From assembly GCA_963662175.1 (NCBI GenBank), contig OY759218.1, positions 14,970,480 to 15,034,479 of the forward strand: 64,000 bases of DNA, written 5' to 3'. The DNA comes from Aradus depressus (lineage: Eukaryota > Arthropoda > Insecta > Hemiptera > Aradidae). The number at the start of each line of letters is the position of its first letter. The first letter of the stretch is position 1. The position numbers and the translations under genes were made by a program. Under the pieces are notes generated by a model that had not been told where the DNA came from, did no database searches, and saw only the letters and a program-made list of their open reading frames with translations. Of the stretch, positions 32,697 to 43,985 are shown piece by piece.

Positions 32697-32982
32697 GGAC
32701 TTGAAAAATAAAATAAAACTTGTTTATTTGATATATTGTCTAATTTCACTAACTATATACATATACATGGGAGTACTTTCGGTATTTCTACCATCCTCAG
32801 CCAAAAGCTGTCTTATCTCTTATGCTTTTGGCTGAGGATGGTAGAAATACCGAAAGTACTCCCAGGTATATGTATATAGTTAGTGAAATTAGACAATATA
32901 TCAAATAAACAAGTTTTATTTTATTTTTCAAGTCCATTTGAATTATTTCACAATATCTCTGCAATAATGTCAGTTTTCATTT
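32697..32982. mobile_element. foldback element with 14-bp target duplication
   Basis: Arms of about 112 bp, GGACTTGAAAAATAAAATAA ... GCCAAAAGC and the inverse, meet around a short loop near 32,815. CATAAAGAAGTAAT stands at 32,683-32,696 and again at 32,983-32,996, and repeat D copy 1 has no duplication there. A CTGAGGATGGTAGAAATACC then GAAAG hairpin lies in the right arm and, inverted, in the left. The plus frame over the left arm is a repeat shadow. Confidence 0.9.
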
Positions 32983-33045
32983 CATAAAGAAGTAATATTT
33001 AAACAGAATCAAAGGGAAAGAAAAGTACATAAAATATATGTTATA

Positions 33046-34172
33046 CAGGGTGATTCCCTCGTAACTTTAAAAAAACATTTGGATGAAACTAGACCGAAAA
33101 TGGAGTAGAATGCCGCCAACCGCACCTTTCGATTTCAATCCGTTGCCGAGATATGGTTTTTTAAAGGTTTTTTTTAGAGAAAACCACGTTTTTTGTCATC
33201 AAGTCCCACATTTCTCCCCTTTAAGTCAACCTTTTCTCAACTTTTGACCACATTTTCGGAATTAGCGTTACATTTCCTATCAGACTAGTGTACTTTCAAC
33301 TTTGAAAATCACCAACATAGAACCGAAATAACAGCTAAAACGTTAACATTCTAGAAAAATTAAAATTTAGGGAAATACTTCCACGTCAACTACTTTCTCG
33401 CTCAAGGACCGCTTCAACCGTCCAGGGGGCTAGAAAACTTGCAAATTTTATCAGCTTTCTATTGGTATGGTCAACTTTGCGATTCCGTATCGATTTCATG
33501 GAGAAATTCAAGGTTGAATGCGAAAAAACATGATGTAAATTGAATCTAAAGAGGTCACAAATCCAATTTTTTTTTTTTTTACATCTAGAGATCATAAGTG
33601 TCCACTCTTGTTATTGTGAGACCTGAACTGGCAACACTTATGATCTCTAGATTAAAAAAAAAAAAAAAAATTGCATTTGTGACCTAGATTCGATTTACAT
33701 CACGTTTTTTCGCATTCAACTTTAAATTTCTCGCAAAATCGCAAAGTTGACCATACCAATAGAAATCTGGTTAAATTTGCAAGTTTTCTAGCCCCCTGGA
33801 CGGTTGAAATGGTGCTTCAGCGGGAAAGTAGTTGGCCTGGAAGTATTTCCCGAAATTTTAATTTTTCTAGAATGTTAACGTCTTAGCTGTTATTTCGGTT
33901 CTAAGTTGGTGATTTTCAAAGTTGAAAGTACACCAGTCTGATAGGAAATGTAACGCTGATTCCGAAAATGTGGTCAAAAGTTGAGAAAAGGTTGATTTAA
34001 AGGGGAGAAATGGGGGACTTGATGACAAAAAACGTGGTTTCCTTGAAAAAACCTTTAAAAAATCATATCTCGGCAACGGATTGAAATAGAAAGGTGCGGT
34101 TGGCGGCATTCTACTCCATTTTCGGTCTAGTTTCATCCAAATTTTTTTTAAAGTAACGAGGGAATCACCCTG
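33046..34172. mobile_element. 1.1-kb long-inverted-repeat element (Tc1/mariner-like)
   Basis: The left end CAGGGTGATTCCCTCGTAAC is inverted at the right end (GTTACGAGGGAATCACCCTG, with one difference in mine). The two arms mirror each other for about 550 bp around 33,610, with small differences. TA borders both ends. No transposase is visible; the 152-codon minus frame is one arm. Confidence 0.93.
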
Positions 34173-34479
34173 TATATATCTTTCACTAATAAACAAATTT
34201 TTTAATAAAAGAATAGAGTCAAAGGAAAATTTAGAATTATACCTCAATAATATACAAGACAAACATTCCCACAATTTCTGTAAAGTTTCTTTCCTGTTTG
34301 ATTGTGGATAAATCTTGAATTTCATTGATAAGCTATAAAAGAAATAAAAAAAACAATAATATTAATAAATAGAACTCAATAAGAAGTGAAAAGAAAAGAA
34401 GACATTAAACTTATGTATCTTGTAAATAAACAGGCTAACAATACTAAATCTTTTGATTACAGATTTGAACAATGACCGT

Positions 34480-35335
34480 TATCAGGGCTAACTGGACGTA
34501 TGGCGTTCAGCACTGGGGTTTTGCCAAGCCCTCACACAACAAAAGAATTCAAGCTATTGAAAAGAAAATCCTCTGAACAATGACACAATGCCCATACTAC
34601 TTTTCAAACATAACACTGTATCATGACCTGAACATACCATTCTTACACTAACTCACACCTCACACAACGAGTTCATGTCACACCGGGCCATAGCGGGCAA
34701 CCCTTCACGACGACTGAATCGTCGTTGGCCGCGTGACCTCCTTGGTGTTGACCAGCCGTCTCATCAGAGACTTAAGTGGTGTTTTTGTTTTTATTTTGTT
34801 TGTCCATATTTTCTAGTTGTGATGTATTTCTCTTCTTTCATTTAAGTCCCTAGTTTTCCATTATCTCCTAACTCAGCAAACCTCTGATTCCTAAGGCTGG
34901 CTCCTATGAGATAGTTCTCGTCTTCCTATAAGTCTCTCACTCCAATGGACAGATTGTCACTCTTCTGTTTCATCTGTCCAGTTTTTTACAATTCATTCAT
35001 GTACAAGTCATTATTGTTATCATGTTTCACATTATTATTCATACTTGTTTTTTTAATTTTTCTGTTTTTATTTCTGTTTATTATTTTTTACTAGTTTATT
35101 ATATTGTTTTACTCATTGCCTGTTTTTAACATTTACTATTTACTTCTAGAGACCTCTTTTATTTCATTTTATATTTATTCTTTTCAACTGGCTGATACTT
35201 GTATATTCTTGTTTATTTTTTATGTTATTATTCTTAGGGGACGTATGTCCCAGAATAAATATTTTTCATTTCATTATTTCATAGTTGAAAATTACATAAT
35301 AAACGTGAAAAAAAAAAAAAAAAAAAAATTGAACA
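34480..35335 (+). pseudogene. Jockey-like LINE, ORF2 end plus 3' UTR and poly-A
   Basis: Plus frame: RANWTYGVQHWGFAKPSHNK then RIQAIEKKIL, CPYYFSNITLYHDLNIPFLH and, in other frames, RRWPRDLLG. These match the Jockey C-terminal blocks seen at 15,505. A long AT-rich 3' UTR ends in GGACGTATGTCCCAGAATAA and an A-tract at about 35,310-35,328. It is inserted in repeat D copy 2. Confidence 0.88.
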
Positions 35336-36174
35336 TTAAATAAGTAGAAAATTAATGTAGGTATTTTATATATTTCATCAAACTATAAAGATAAAATAAA
35401 CACATTTCTTGATAAAAGTACAAAAACAAAGGAAACCATATATGTAAGTATAAGCATTTTAATAACGTTATAATTAAAATGCAGGTAAAATATACAGAAA
35501 AAATCAGGATAAACTAGACTAATAATAATATGTTTAAATACAGAATATGAAGTAATCCAGAAGAACAAGGTACTGTCCGGATGATGAAGTATGTGACTTA
35601 CCTTTGTAAGCATGGTGATGAAATACAAATTATGAAATTAAATTCTCAATATTAAAGAGTATTTCACTAGTTGATATAGTATTTAAAAAAAAAAAAAAAT
35701 AGATTAACTAACTTTGTAAGATAATAGTAAATAAGGATTCTACGTGAAATAGCTTGTAAATTTTGAGCGTTCCGCAATTTTGAAAATTGTATTTCATGTC
35801 AAATAGAATGGTCTCGTACAATACTCAGTACATTTTGTAAAGAAATATAATATTTGGTGTGTATTTATAATGAAAGCATAATAACGTTGGGGGAGAAAAA
35901 TCCAATTTTGAAATATTTATCCGGGAAAGTATGAAATAATACAATATTTTTGACAGCCGGAGAATCCCGATGGGGAAAAAATGTTATATAAGAAGCAAGA
36001 AAAATGAATTTACAATGAAGATGGATGAAGGCGCAAGCGCAGTGACACAAGGACCGCCCGAGAAGACGAGGAGTTAGTGCAAGAAGGACGTTACTGTTGG
36101 TCAATGTACTCTGGACAATGACGCTAGTGATACTTAAAAAAAATAATTTTTGGACATTTCATTTTTACTTTCTT

Positions 36175-36700
36175 ATACCAATAGTATAATCAAGTATTGT
36201 AATCGTATGAAAATCCGAGATTGAGTTTTCAACAGATTTTCAAGTTTCAAGGTGCCATTAATAAATTTTCACAATTTTCGCGATGATGTCTGTCTGTACG
36301 AGGGTGTGTACGTGAAGGAAAGTTGTGAGCGCTCTGACGCAGAAACGATTGTCGCTATTAACTTGAAATCTATAATGGAAAAGTCACATCCTAACATAGA
36401 TATGCTTAGATTTTGGCCGGAATCGGAAGAAAATTGAGATAGCTTTACTTCGGGGCCTAAGTACATTTTACAAGATACCGCTTATACGTATGAACTAATC
36501 GAAAATATTTTGAAGTAGAAATTGTAAAGAACACTGTATATATATTTTTTATAAAATTAGGTTTTTCACAGGTCATCCGATTTTCGAGATAACTGACGAA
36601 AACCGTCCTGAAATGTCGTTTTGAAACACATATTTTTAGACGTTTCCTTGATTTACCCGAAAACTGATAGTCCTATCGGAAAATTGTATCGTAGCAAAAA
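36175..36700 (+). repeat. family B copy (longest)
   Basis: AAAATCCGAGATTGAGTTTT, TTTCGCGATGATGTCTGTCT, GAAAGTTGTGAGCGCTCTGA, ACTTCGGGGCCTAAGTACAT and CGTCCTGAAATGTCG. The 61-codon plus frame inside is not recognised. Confidence 0.85.
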
Positions 36701-36984
36701 TGTTCCTTTTAAAATTTCCAATCGCCAATATGCTCTCATATTTCACATACGACCAATAAAACGAATGTTATAGTGCCTCAAAGAATGTAAAATAAATTTA
36801 TGTAAGAAATGGCAACGAATTATAAAAATAAAGAAAAAAATTAAGTAGGTATATATGATAATTGTATACTGATATATAAAATAATTTTATATTGTGTAAA
36901 AGAAAGTCACTCTCAGAATTACGCTCTACAATGGAACGAAAAAACACCGCTGCCGCCAACTCATTATTCTCATATTCTTATTGA

Positions 36985-37050
36985 TACCAATATGAAATGA
37001 TCTTGAAAAGGGGGAGGGGGAAGTGTGGTTGGTATAAGAAAGTCCTGTAA
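36985..37050. repeat. GGACTTTCTTATACC end motif
   Basis: GTTGGTATAAGAAAGTCCTG is the inverse of the start near 57,178 (CAGGACTTTCTTAT) and related to 43,318-43,345. It probably marks the end of a small DNA element. Confidence 0.5.
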
Positions 37051-37144
37051 TGACAACATCACATTATTTTTTTTAAGTTTCACACATGATGCATTCAAAA
37101 GCTAAGGTACTTATAAGTAATTGTAAAGAGAAAATGGATAATTT

Positions 37145-37870
37145 TCAACATTTATTTGTAGTGTGGTAATAAAAAAGTGTTTAAGCGTTAAACTTAAACA
37201 ATATAATTTATCACATTTCCAATAGTAATTTTATCTCTTTTCTTTAACTAAATTTTGATTTCTATAGTAGTTTTTCGAGAAGGGGCCCTAAAAAAGTGTC
37301 AAAAGTTCAAGACGTGCAATTTTTAAGAAAGTGCACGTATTAAAAAAAATGCAATTTACAAACTTTTCACTTGGATTTCTAAAGAGATGCCATTTTTAAT
37401 AATTTTAAATAATATTAATCTAATCCAAAGGTTTTTCAAATAATCTTATTGGGCGAAAAGAAAAAATGAATAGAATATAATTTAACGAGAAAAAATATTG
37501 GGTTTATTTTCCTAAATCTACATTATTAAATAAAAAAACTAAACATTGAAACAAACAAAAATCAAAAGAAAAATCTTAACACTAATTCAATCTTTTTTTG
37601 TTTTATATTTTGGCCATTTTTTAAAATTTAACTTATATATTTCTGGGCATGTATCCTGTACATATAAACAAATACAAGTACCTTCTTTTTGGATCAATTT
37701 CACCGTCAATACACTTTTATTTAGTTCATTACAACATAAGCCTAAAACCACTCTACATGTTCACTCAGACCGACTCCATTCCTAGGCCTCGACTCTCTAC
37801 ACACACTAAAAAAACAGCTGATGGCCGTGTTTTGTTTTTTTACTGGCATTTGTTTTAAAAGAAATGGTTT
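37145..37870 (+). repeat. duplicated block, copy 1
   Basis: GTGTGGTAATAAAAAA, TTTTTCGAGAAGGGGCCCTA, ACATAAGCCTAAAACCACTC and ACAGCTGATGGCCGTGTTTT. Collinear with 38,283-38,640 but longer in the centre. Overlapping plus-strand frames run through part of both copies (VLFFYWHLF, VLFFNSFVL) with no known motif. Confidence 0.85.
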
Positions 37871-38282
37871 CTTATTATTTATTTACTAATTCAGTTTCTA
37901 TTTATAAAAAAATAAATATAATTAATTTTTTTTATTATTAATTTAAAGTGTGTATTATTTTTATACATCACAGTAGTTATGTATTCAGAAGTTATAACAT
38001 TTAATTTATAATATTTATTTCGATATTAATTATCATTATCGATAATACCGTTCAGACATACCAGGAATTAAATAATTCTATATTAAATTGTTTGTTACAA
38101 CTATTTCAAACTATCTAATACACAGCGAATAGCTGGTTATCGAACAAGGTTGGGGGGTGCCAAGGCGGTGTGGGGGTCGGAATTCTATTGGTGGAAAGGA
38201 GGGAGTACTCTCAGAGCGTTCACCACGTTTCTACTATAATCAGCATATTTAAAGACAAGTCGTTAGAACTTATCAATAAACA

Positions 38283-38640
38283 GGTGTGGTAATAAAAAAA
38301 AAGGCTTAAGAAGGTTTAAGTATTAAAAGTTAAACTTAAAGAAATGATAAATAAATAAAAATATTACATCTCTTTTCTTTTACTAAATTTTGATTTTTAC
38401 AGTAGTTTTTCGAAAGGGGCCCTAAAAATTATCAATAGTTCAAAACGTGCAATTTTGAAGAAAGTACACGTATATTTAAAAAAAAAGTACCTTCTTTACA
38501 ACATAAGCCTAAACACCACTCTACATTTTCACTCAGACGCCGCCATAGAACCCAGGCCTCGACTCTCTCTACACACACTAATTAAAACAGCTGATGGCCG
38601 TGTTTTGTTTTTTAACTCATTTGTTTTAAAAAGAAATTTG
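38283..38640 (+). repeat. duplicated block, copy 2
   Basis: Same landmarks as 37,145-37,870 in the same order. It lacks about 300 bp present in copy 1. Confidence 0.85.
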
Positions 38641-38864
38641 CTTTTTATATAAAAATAAATATAATTAATTTTTTAATGTTTATAATTTAATCTTTTTAAT
38701 GTTTGTATTATTTTTATACATCACACAGGAGACAACTTGGAGTCGAATGTGTACAAAGAAGAATACGTTACGTAAATCTCAGTTGTAAATGGGAGCTTAC
38801 GTAATTTCGAGAACGGAACTCATAAGGGTCTATATTCAGTCAAATGGACTGCCGAATTACTTTT

Positions 38865-39119
38865 CATTTCCAGGTACAGGGAAAGTTATGCAATCAGTAA
38901 GAAATTCTAAGTTGAGTTTTCCGACCCCCTGAATTTAAACATGAAAAAAAAATGGATAATCACCGGCAATATACTTCCCCAGTGAGGAAGTTTTCAGTCA
39001 CCATCTGAAAGCAATTTAACGATATGGCTGAAAATTGATAAGTCTCGTTCGGTTGGAGTTTTAGAATCACAAATAGCATTAACTGCCGGTGCATTCATTA
39101 CATCAACAGTTATTAAGTA
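38865..39119 (-). repeat. family A composite, SINE target
   Basis: A forward end segment (GGGAAAGTTATGCAATCAGT to AACATG), an A-tract, then a decayed hairpin ATAATCACCGGCAATATACT and one module up to AACAGTTATTAAG, where the SINE is inserted. Confidence 0.85.
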
Positions 39120-39459
39120 AGGGCGCCGGTAGCTCAGTGGTATGCGTGTTTGTCTTCTGAGCTCAAGGTCGTGGGTACAAAACCCGACCGAGGCCCTTAG
39201 TTTATTTTATCTGGGAGGTAAAATAAACTTAAGCACGCCGTCCTTCGGATGTGAAGTTAAGCGATGGTCCCGAGCCTGTACGATGTCAGGTACTCGTTAA
39301 AGACCCCTAACCTAGGTGAATAAAAATTTAGGGTAGGCAAAATTTAAGACTGTAGAGTCGGGCTCATGTCCACCAGAGTGACGAAAGAGCGCTCTGGTAG
39401 TAGGCGATATGACCTCGTAGTTAAAGCCCGGGCATGTGTCATAAAACCTAACCTAACCT
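39120..39459 (+). mobile_element. full-length tRNA-derived SINE with target duplication
   Basis: The best copy. The head GGGCGCCGGTAGCTCAGTGG contains the pol III A box, and GTGGGTACAAAACCCGACC stands for the B box (usually GGTTCGAAACC). A body of about 230 bp and a tail of three CCTAA units (39,446-39,460) follow. AACAGTTATTAAGTA occurs at 39,105-39,119 and 39,460-39,474, a 15-bp target duplication, so insertion was by target-primed reverse transcription. Confidence 0.97.
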
Positions 39460-39821
39460 AACAGTTATTAAGTATATATTCATATATTATTCTATAGGAA
39501 TTAAACAATATAAATGTTGAACAACTTTTTTGCTTTTTTTTGTTTTTATTAGTTTTATCGACGCAAAAAATGTATTAGATTTCAAAAATTCCTCTAGATA
39601 CCAGGCTAATCGTTTTCTAATGGCATTCATCCTTCGATATCTAAGTAGGGTTTTAGAACCAATTGATAATTCATTAAATATATTCATAATTGATTAATTA
39701 CACCAGTTGTACGTGACGTATGACAAAGAAAGTTATGTACTTTGTGAATAATAAAGTTTAGTTTTCAACAGTTGTGTTTTCCTATGTTCTGTAATAATAA
39801 CAAAAACCAAATGTCTAAGTA

Positions 39822-40222
39822 CAGTAGACTCTCCCTTATCCGGCGTTGCCGGGACCGACGTGACGCCGGATAACGGAAATCATCAATTAATGAGAAAAAA
39901 TATATCATTTTTTAAAAATGTTTGATTTTCAACTATGTATTTAGTATAATTTATTTGTAGGATATTAGTGAAGTAATAAAATATTGTATTAGCGTTCCCT
40001 TCATTATAAATACAATGTACATATGTATGTACAATAAAAATATAAAAAAGATTCGTGAGTTACGGAATTATTATGTGCTCGTAAATACACGTGGCTCTAT
40101 ATTTAATTGATAATTTAATAATTGAATGTTAATTTTAGTTTAACAAATTTGATATTATTTTGAGAGCGCCGGATAAGGGAGCGCGCCGGTTAACAGAACG
40201 CCGGATAAGGGAAAGTCTACTG
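39822..40222. mobile_element. pogo/Tigger-like MITE
   Basis: CAGTAGACTCTCCCTTATCC and GGATAAGGGAAAGTCTACTG are inverted ends flanked by TA. GCCGGATAA words occur subterminally. It is AT-rich inside and has no transposase. Confidence 0.93.
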
Positions 40223-40224
40223 TA

Positions 40225-40545
40225 TGTGTCTATGAACACAATATCTTCTGGGAATGAATACATCAACATAAAATTTTATATGGTATCCAAAACCCCACAA
40301 GGCCAAATAAGCTAAAGAGAAGGAGGGAGGGGATTAGGACAACAAAAAAACTGTAATAACTGCTGTAATAATGAACGTATTGACATAAAATGTCATCGAT
40401 TTTTCAGCGGAATTAGCCGAAAGGGGGGAGGCTTAACTCAAAAATCCAAATAACCGCTGATGAATCACTGCCAATGTACTTCCCCTCAGCAAATTAATCA
40501 TTAATTAATATTTATATTTCGTTCTTCCTGTGAAACCAATTTACC
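40225..40545 (+). repeat. family A pieces
   Basis: CTATGAACACAATATCTTCT, two shortened modules, then a reverse end CAATGTACTTCCCCTCAGC. Confidence 0.75.
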
Positions 40546-40547
40546 GA

Positions 40548-40815
40548 GGGCGCCGGTAGCTCAATGGTATGTGTGCTTGCTTAGTGAGGTCAAGATCACG
40601 GGTTCGAAACCCGGTCGAGGCCCTTAATTAATTTTATTTACATAGAAGGTAAAATAAACTTAAGCATACCGTCGATGGGACGTTAAACGATGGCCCCGAG
40701 CCTGTACGATGTCAGGTACTCGTTAAAGACTAAAGTATTGAGCTCATGTCCACGAGAGTTACGAAATAGAGCTCTGGTAGTAGGCGATATGACCTTGTAG
40801 TTAAAGTCCATAACT
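40548..40815 (+). repeat. SINE, nearly full length
   Basis: GGGCGCCGGTAGCTCAATGG, GGGTTCGAAACCCGGTCGAG and body to GTAGTAGGCGATATGACCTT. It lacks the CCTAA tail; the ACGGAAGG block and the middle are shortened. Confidence 0.92.
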
Positions 40816-41175
40816 AACTGTGACGAATCTATCAACATAAAATTTTATATTAATATTCAAAACCCCCGAAAGGATTTCATCTATTAATTTTCTGCAAAAT
40901 AGGTCGAAGGGAAGAGGGCTCCTAACACACCCTAATAACTGCCCTGTGTATTCGATGTAAGGGTTCGGTCCATTCGTATTTGAGACCGGTATAACTGCTT
41001 TGTGTGTTATCAGCCCAGGGACTAGGAACACCATTCCATTCATATGTAAATTAGTCAATGAATCTTTCTCACCTTGGCGTAGGCACAAATCTGTTTGGGG
41101 TACCAAGCATACAAAATGGTTGATTAGATTTAGAAGGAGAACGAAAACTTCATTGATTAATTTGTGCTGAAGAAT
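40816..41175 (+). repeat. family A pieces
   Basis: AACATAAAATTTTATATTAA, GGTCGAAGGGAAGAGGGC, and at the end GAACGAAAACTTCATTGATT. An unrelated insert may lie at 40,935-41,095. Confidence 0.55.
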
Positions 41176-41194
41176 TCTATATCGATATTTACTC

Positions 41195-41735
41195 TGAATG
41201 AATGAGGTAGGGAGAGATTAAGGGGCTTAACCTATGAAATGGATAAGTCAACTCGGAATTTGGATTTGGATCCAGAAGCCTATGAAAGAGGGAGAGTGGA
41301 AACGTATTAGGAAGGAACTCTCGCCTACCACCAATAATGTTGCTACCTTCATTGCAGGGGTGGGTTCTCTTCATATAACAGCTCCTCACTAGCTCTAACT
41401 ACCTATTCTATCTCTTGGATCTTCACATTCGCCCATGTACGGTAGATTCCTCCGGAACAAGACCCATTATAGATATGTTTTCTTACCGGTGTCCTCTTAG
41501 AAACCCGATCACTTTTCTTAATGTCTTCCGGAGTTGGTCAAGAAGAGTTCTTCTTCTCCTCTCATCCAGTCTTTTTACAGTCGACAACCTGGTTGTCCAG
41601 TTATGAAATGTTTTTTCGTGATTACTATTGAAGGGTCGGGTCCAATAAGATCCTCTTCTTTTGTTCCTGTCAGTCTTGCTTCCAGGGAAGAGATAAGAGC
41701 ATTGAATGCTTAGGTCCCTGATTTTTAGCAAAAAT
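41195..41735 (-). pseudogene. LINE ORF2 post-RNase-H relic, copy 1
   Basis: On the minus strand: NRKRRGSYWTRPFNSNHEKT-type sequence and FHNWTTRLSTVKRLDERRRR, then TLLDQLRKTLRKVIGFLRGH. This resembles the region after RNase H in I/R1-like LINE ORF2 (L--W----, LRKVIGLLTGH). The whole block is paralogous to 46,440-47,005. Confidence 0.7.
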
Positions 41736-41859
41736 GGTTAAATTGATTTAGAGTGAGAACAAAAAAAAAAAAATACTTTGAAAACTCGATCTCAGATTTT
41801 TGCACTATTAAAATACTTTCTTTTATCTAAAAGTAAAAAATGATAAAACATTTTCATAA

Positions 41860-42150
41860 TTAGAAATTATATTAAACAAAAATTAACTGAAACAATACGA
41901 GTAAATAAATAAATGAATAAGAGAAGCAATAAGAAAACAGATAATAAAAGAGAATGGAGCCAGAGATTTATAATATCAGATTCTCAGGTTGAATTATCGT
42001 TTTGTTTTTATCTTGAATTTTAATCAAAATTAATTTATTAATTTCAAAATTATACAATGGGAGATAAATAAATTATAAATAATATTATTTATATCTAAAA
42101 CGTATAAAACTTCAAAATACTTCTAGGTCGGTAAACCATTGAGATTGATC
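41860..42150. other. AT-rich, no feature seen
   Basis: Low-complexity DNA. An end word CTTCTAGGTCGGTAAACC near 42,120 may be a family A remnant. Confidence 0.4.
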
Positions 42151-42156
42151 TAGGTC

Positions 42157-42212
42157 AGTGATTCTCAACCAGCGGTAAGTTGTTAGTGTGCCGCCAAATT
42201 GAGAAGAGGTCA
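42157..42212. mobile_element. hAT-like left-end fragment
   Basis: CAGTGATTCTCAACCAGCGG, then TGTGCCGCCAAATTGAGAAG. It has the same end as the 21,412 MITE, truncated by a family A copy. Confidence 0.75.
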
Positions 42213-42214
42213 AA

Positions 42215-42322
42215 AAAGTCATCGATGGATCAACGGCGATGTACTTCCCCATCACGTATTGATCAATTAAGTTTTCGCTCTCCCTCCAAAACAAAATCTA
42301 AAAATTAATAGTTTTGATCAAC
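42215..42322 (-). repeat. family A end
   Basis: CATCGATGGATCAACGGCGA then GTACTTCCCC and TTTTCGCTCTCCCTCCAAAA. Confidence 0.8.
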
Positions 42323-42326
42323 GACT

Positions 42327-42516
42327 CCTACCAGAGCGCTCTTTCGTCGCTCAGGTGGATTTTGCCTACCCAGGTTTATGCACCTAGGATAGGCGTCTTT
42401 AACATGTACCTGACATCCGGCTCGGGACCATTGCTTAACGCCCCATCCCAAGGATATATCTCTCATATGAACAACCGGAGGGCCTCGGCCGGGTTTCAAA
42501 CCCGCGATCTTGCGCT
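42327..42516 (-). repeat. SINE, minus, truncated
   Basis: CTACCAGAGCGCTCTTTCGT to GGGTTTCAAACCCGCGATCT, with a deletion in the body and no tail or A box. Confidence 0.88.
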
Positions 42517-42949
42517 ATAATGAATTTTCAGAGGAATTTAATGTTTTCCGACATCTCAAATCCAAAATTGAAAAATTATTTTGACAATTGAAAATTTTTG
42601 TATTCTATTTTTTGTATATAATTCATAGACCTGCAGGAAAATCTCGTTAAAACGCTCTTCTTGGGAACAGGAGAGAGTCGCTTATACACTATAACCGAGA
42701 AAGCACAAAATTCCAATTGTTCCCTCACAGAAAATTTATTTAACATTATTAGAATTATATGCAAATATGCATTAAAACTATGTGCAATAAAAGAATCAAT
42801 CAGGTAAATAATAAAAAAAATTATTAAAATTAAATACAGATTAATTAATTTAATTATAACTTAAATATGCATATCTAATTACAATGTACATAATTAAGAT
42901 TTCTTAAAATAATCATCAATGTTTTTTTGTTTACTCAAGTAGGTTATTA

Positions 42950-43045
42950 AAGTTTTTCAGTTAAGTCTGTTCCCTAAATCCCCGTTCCTTTGGTCGATTT
43001 GGCTGAAAATCGATAGGTTTGTCCTTATAGGGCTCAGGTCACACA
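42950..43045 (-). repeat. family A module
   Basis: TTTGGTCGATTTGGCTGAAA, ATCGATAGGTTTGTCCTTAT. Confidence 0.7.
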
Positions 43046-43089
43046 TATTATAAATAGAATAATTATTCATTTGATTATATAAAAAAAAA

Positions 43090-43425
43090 AATAGTTAGGA
43101 AATGAACGATTATTGGAATCATTCAATTATCCCATCACTAGTTTGGATACTCTCTGTGAGAGTGATGGAGGAAGAGAGTTTCCGCCGGAAAAATTGCCGT
43201 TATTGTCGTCAGGGCCGAAGGAAACGCGACCCAGGCGGCCCGATCCAGTGCGACCTCCTTGGAATGTTCACTCAACTAAACACCGGAGTCGCTTTAGAAA
43301 AATATGCTATCATTACAATACTTTCTTATACCAACCACTTTTGTACAGAACACTCTCCCACCGATTCCCCCCTCTCAAATTCATTTCAAACTACATATAT
43401 ATTTTAACCATGTTTTAAAATTCCT
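43090..43425 (+). other. unassigned overlapping frames
   Basis: Two plus frames of 101 codons overlap here. The middle (CGCCGGAAAAATTGCCG to GACCTCCTTGG) is more GC-rich than its surroundings. The end shares TTTCTTATACCAACCACTTT with 57,180 and 37,030. No protein family is recognised; probably repeat. Confidence 0.3.
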
Positions 43426-43489
43426 TGTTATACGTTACAATTTAAATGTTACTTACGGTCCTTCCTAAAATCTGAGGACAAACTAACGA

Positions 43490-43985
43490 TAGGAAATTTA
43501 GTAAGGAACATTTCTTGTAAGAACCAATTTTTCGATAGGACTAACAGTTTTCGCGTAAATTGAGCAAACGTCTAAAAAAAGTGATTTTAAAACATTTCAG
43601 AACTGTTTTCGGCATGTATTTCGTAAATCGAGAGCCCTAAAAAAAATCATATTACATATAAAATTTGCTCTTTACTTTTCTCAACAACTTTCATCTGGAA
43701 CGATTCTTGATTAGGTCATAAATATAAACGGAATTTTGTAAAATGTACTTAGGCCCTGAGGTAAAGTGGTCGTATTTTTCGTCCGATTTCGGCCCAAATC
43801 TAATCAGATCTAAGTTAGCACATGTGACATCTTCAATATCAATTTTAAGGTCATTGCTACAATAGTTTTTGAATTATAGCGTTTAGAAAATTCCAATCAT
43901 ATTCATACAACGAAAATGTTCAAATCGTAATCAGGGAAACGTGAAATACCGCTAAAAACTTGATCTCGACTTTTTCCATGAATAT
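43490..43985 (-). repeat. family B copy, inverted
   Basis: Inverse of the 36,175 copy: CGATAGGACTAACAGTTTTC, TTTCGTAAATCGAGAGCC, CTTAGGCCCTGAGGTAAAGT. Confidence 0.8.

Larger units (their letters stand above)
31545..36100. repeat. long AT-rich repeat D, copy 2, with four insertions
   Basis: Collinear with 23,385-25,245 once 31,593-32,095, 32,697-32,982, 33,046-34,172 and about 34,480-35,335 are removed. Shared words include CTTTCCTGTTTG-TTGTGGATAAAT, ATTTAAACAGAATCAAAGG and GTGACTTACCTTTGTAAGC. Confidence 0.8.

Noticed and set aside
33867..34325. 152-codon minus frame
   Set aside because: It lies in one arm of a long inverted repeat; the other arm carries the mirror sequence with stops.
39120..39200. 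Possible functional tRNA gene
   Set aside because: A- and B-box-like motifs are present, but the acceptor stem does not close and the sequence continues into a SINE body repeated many times.
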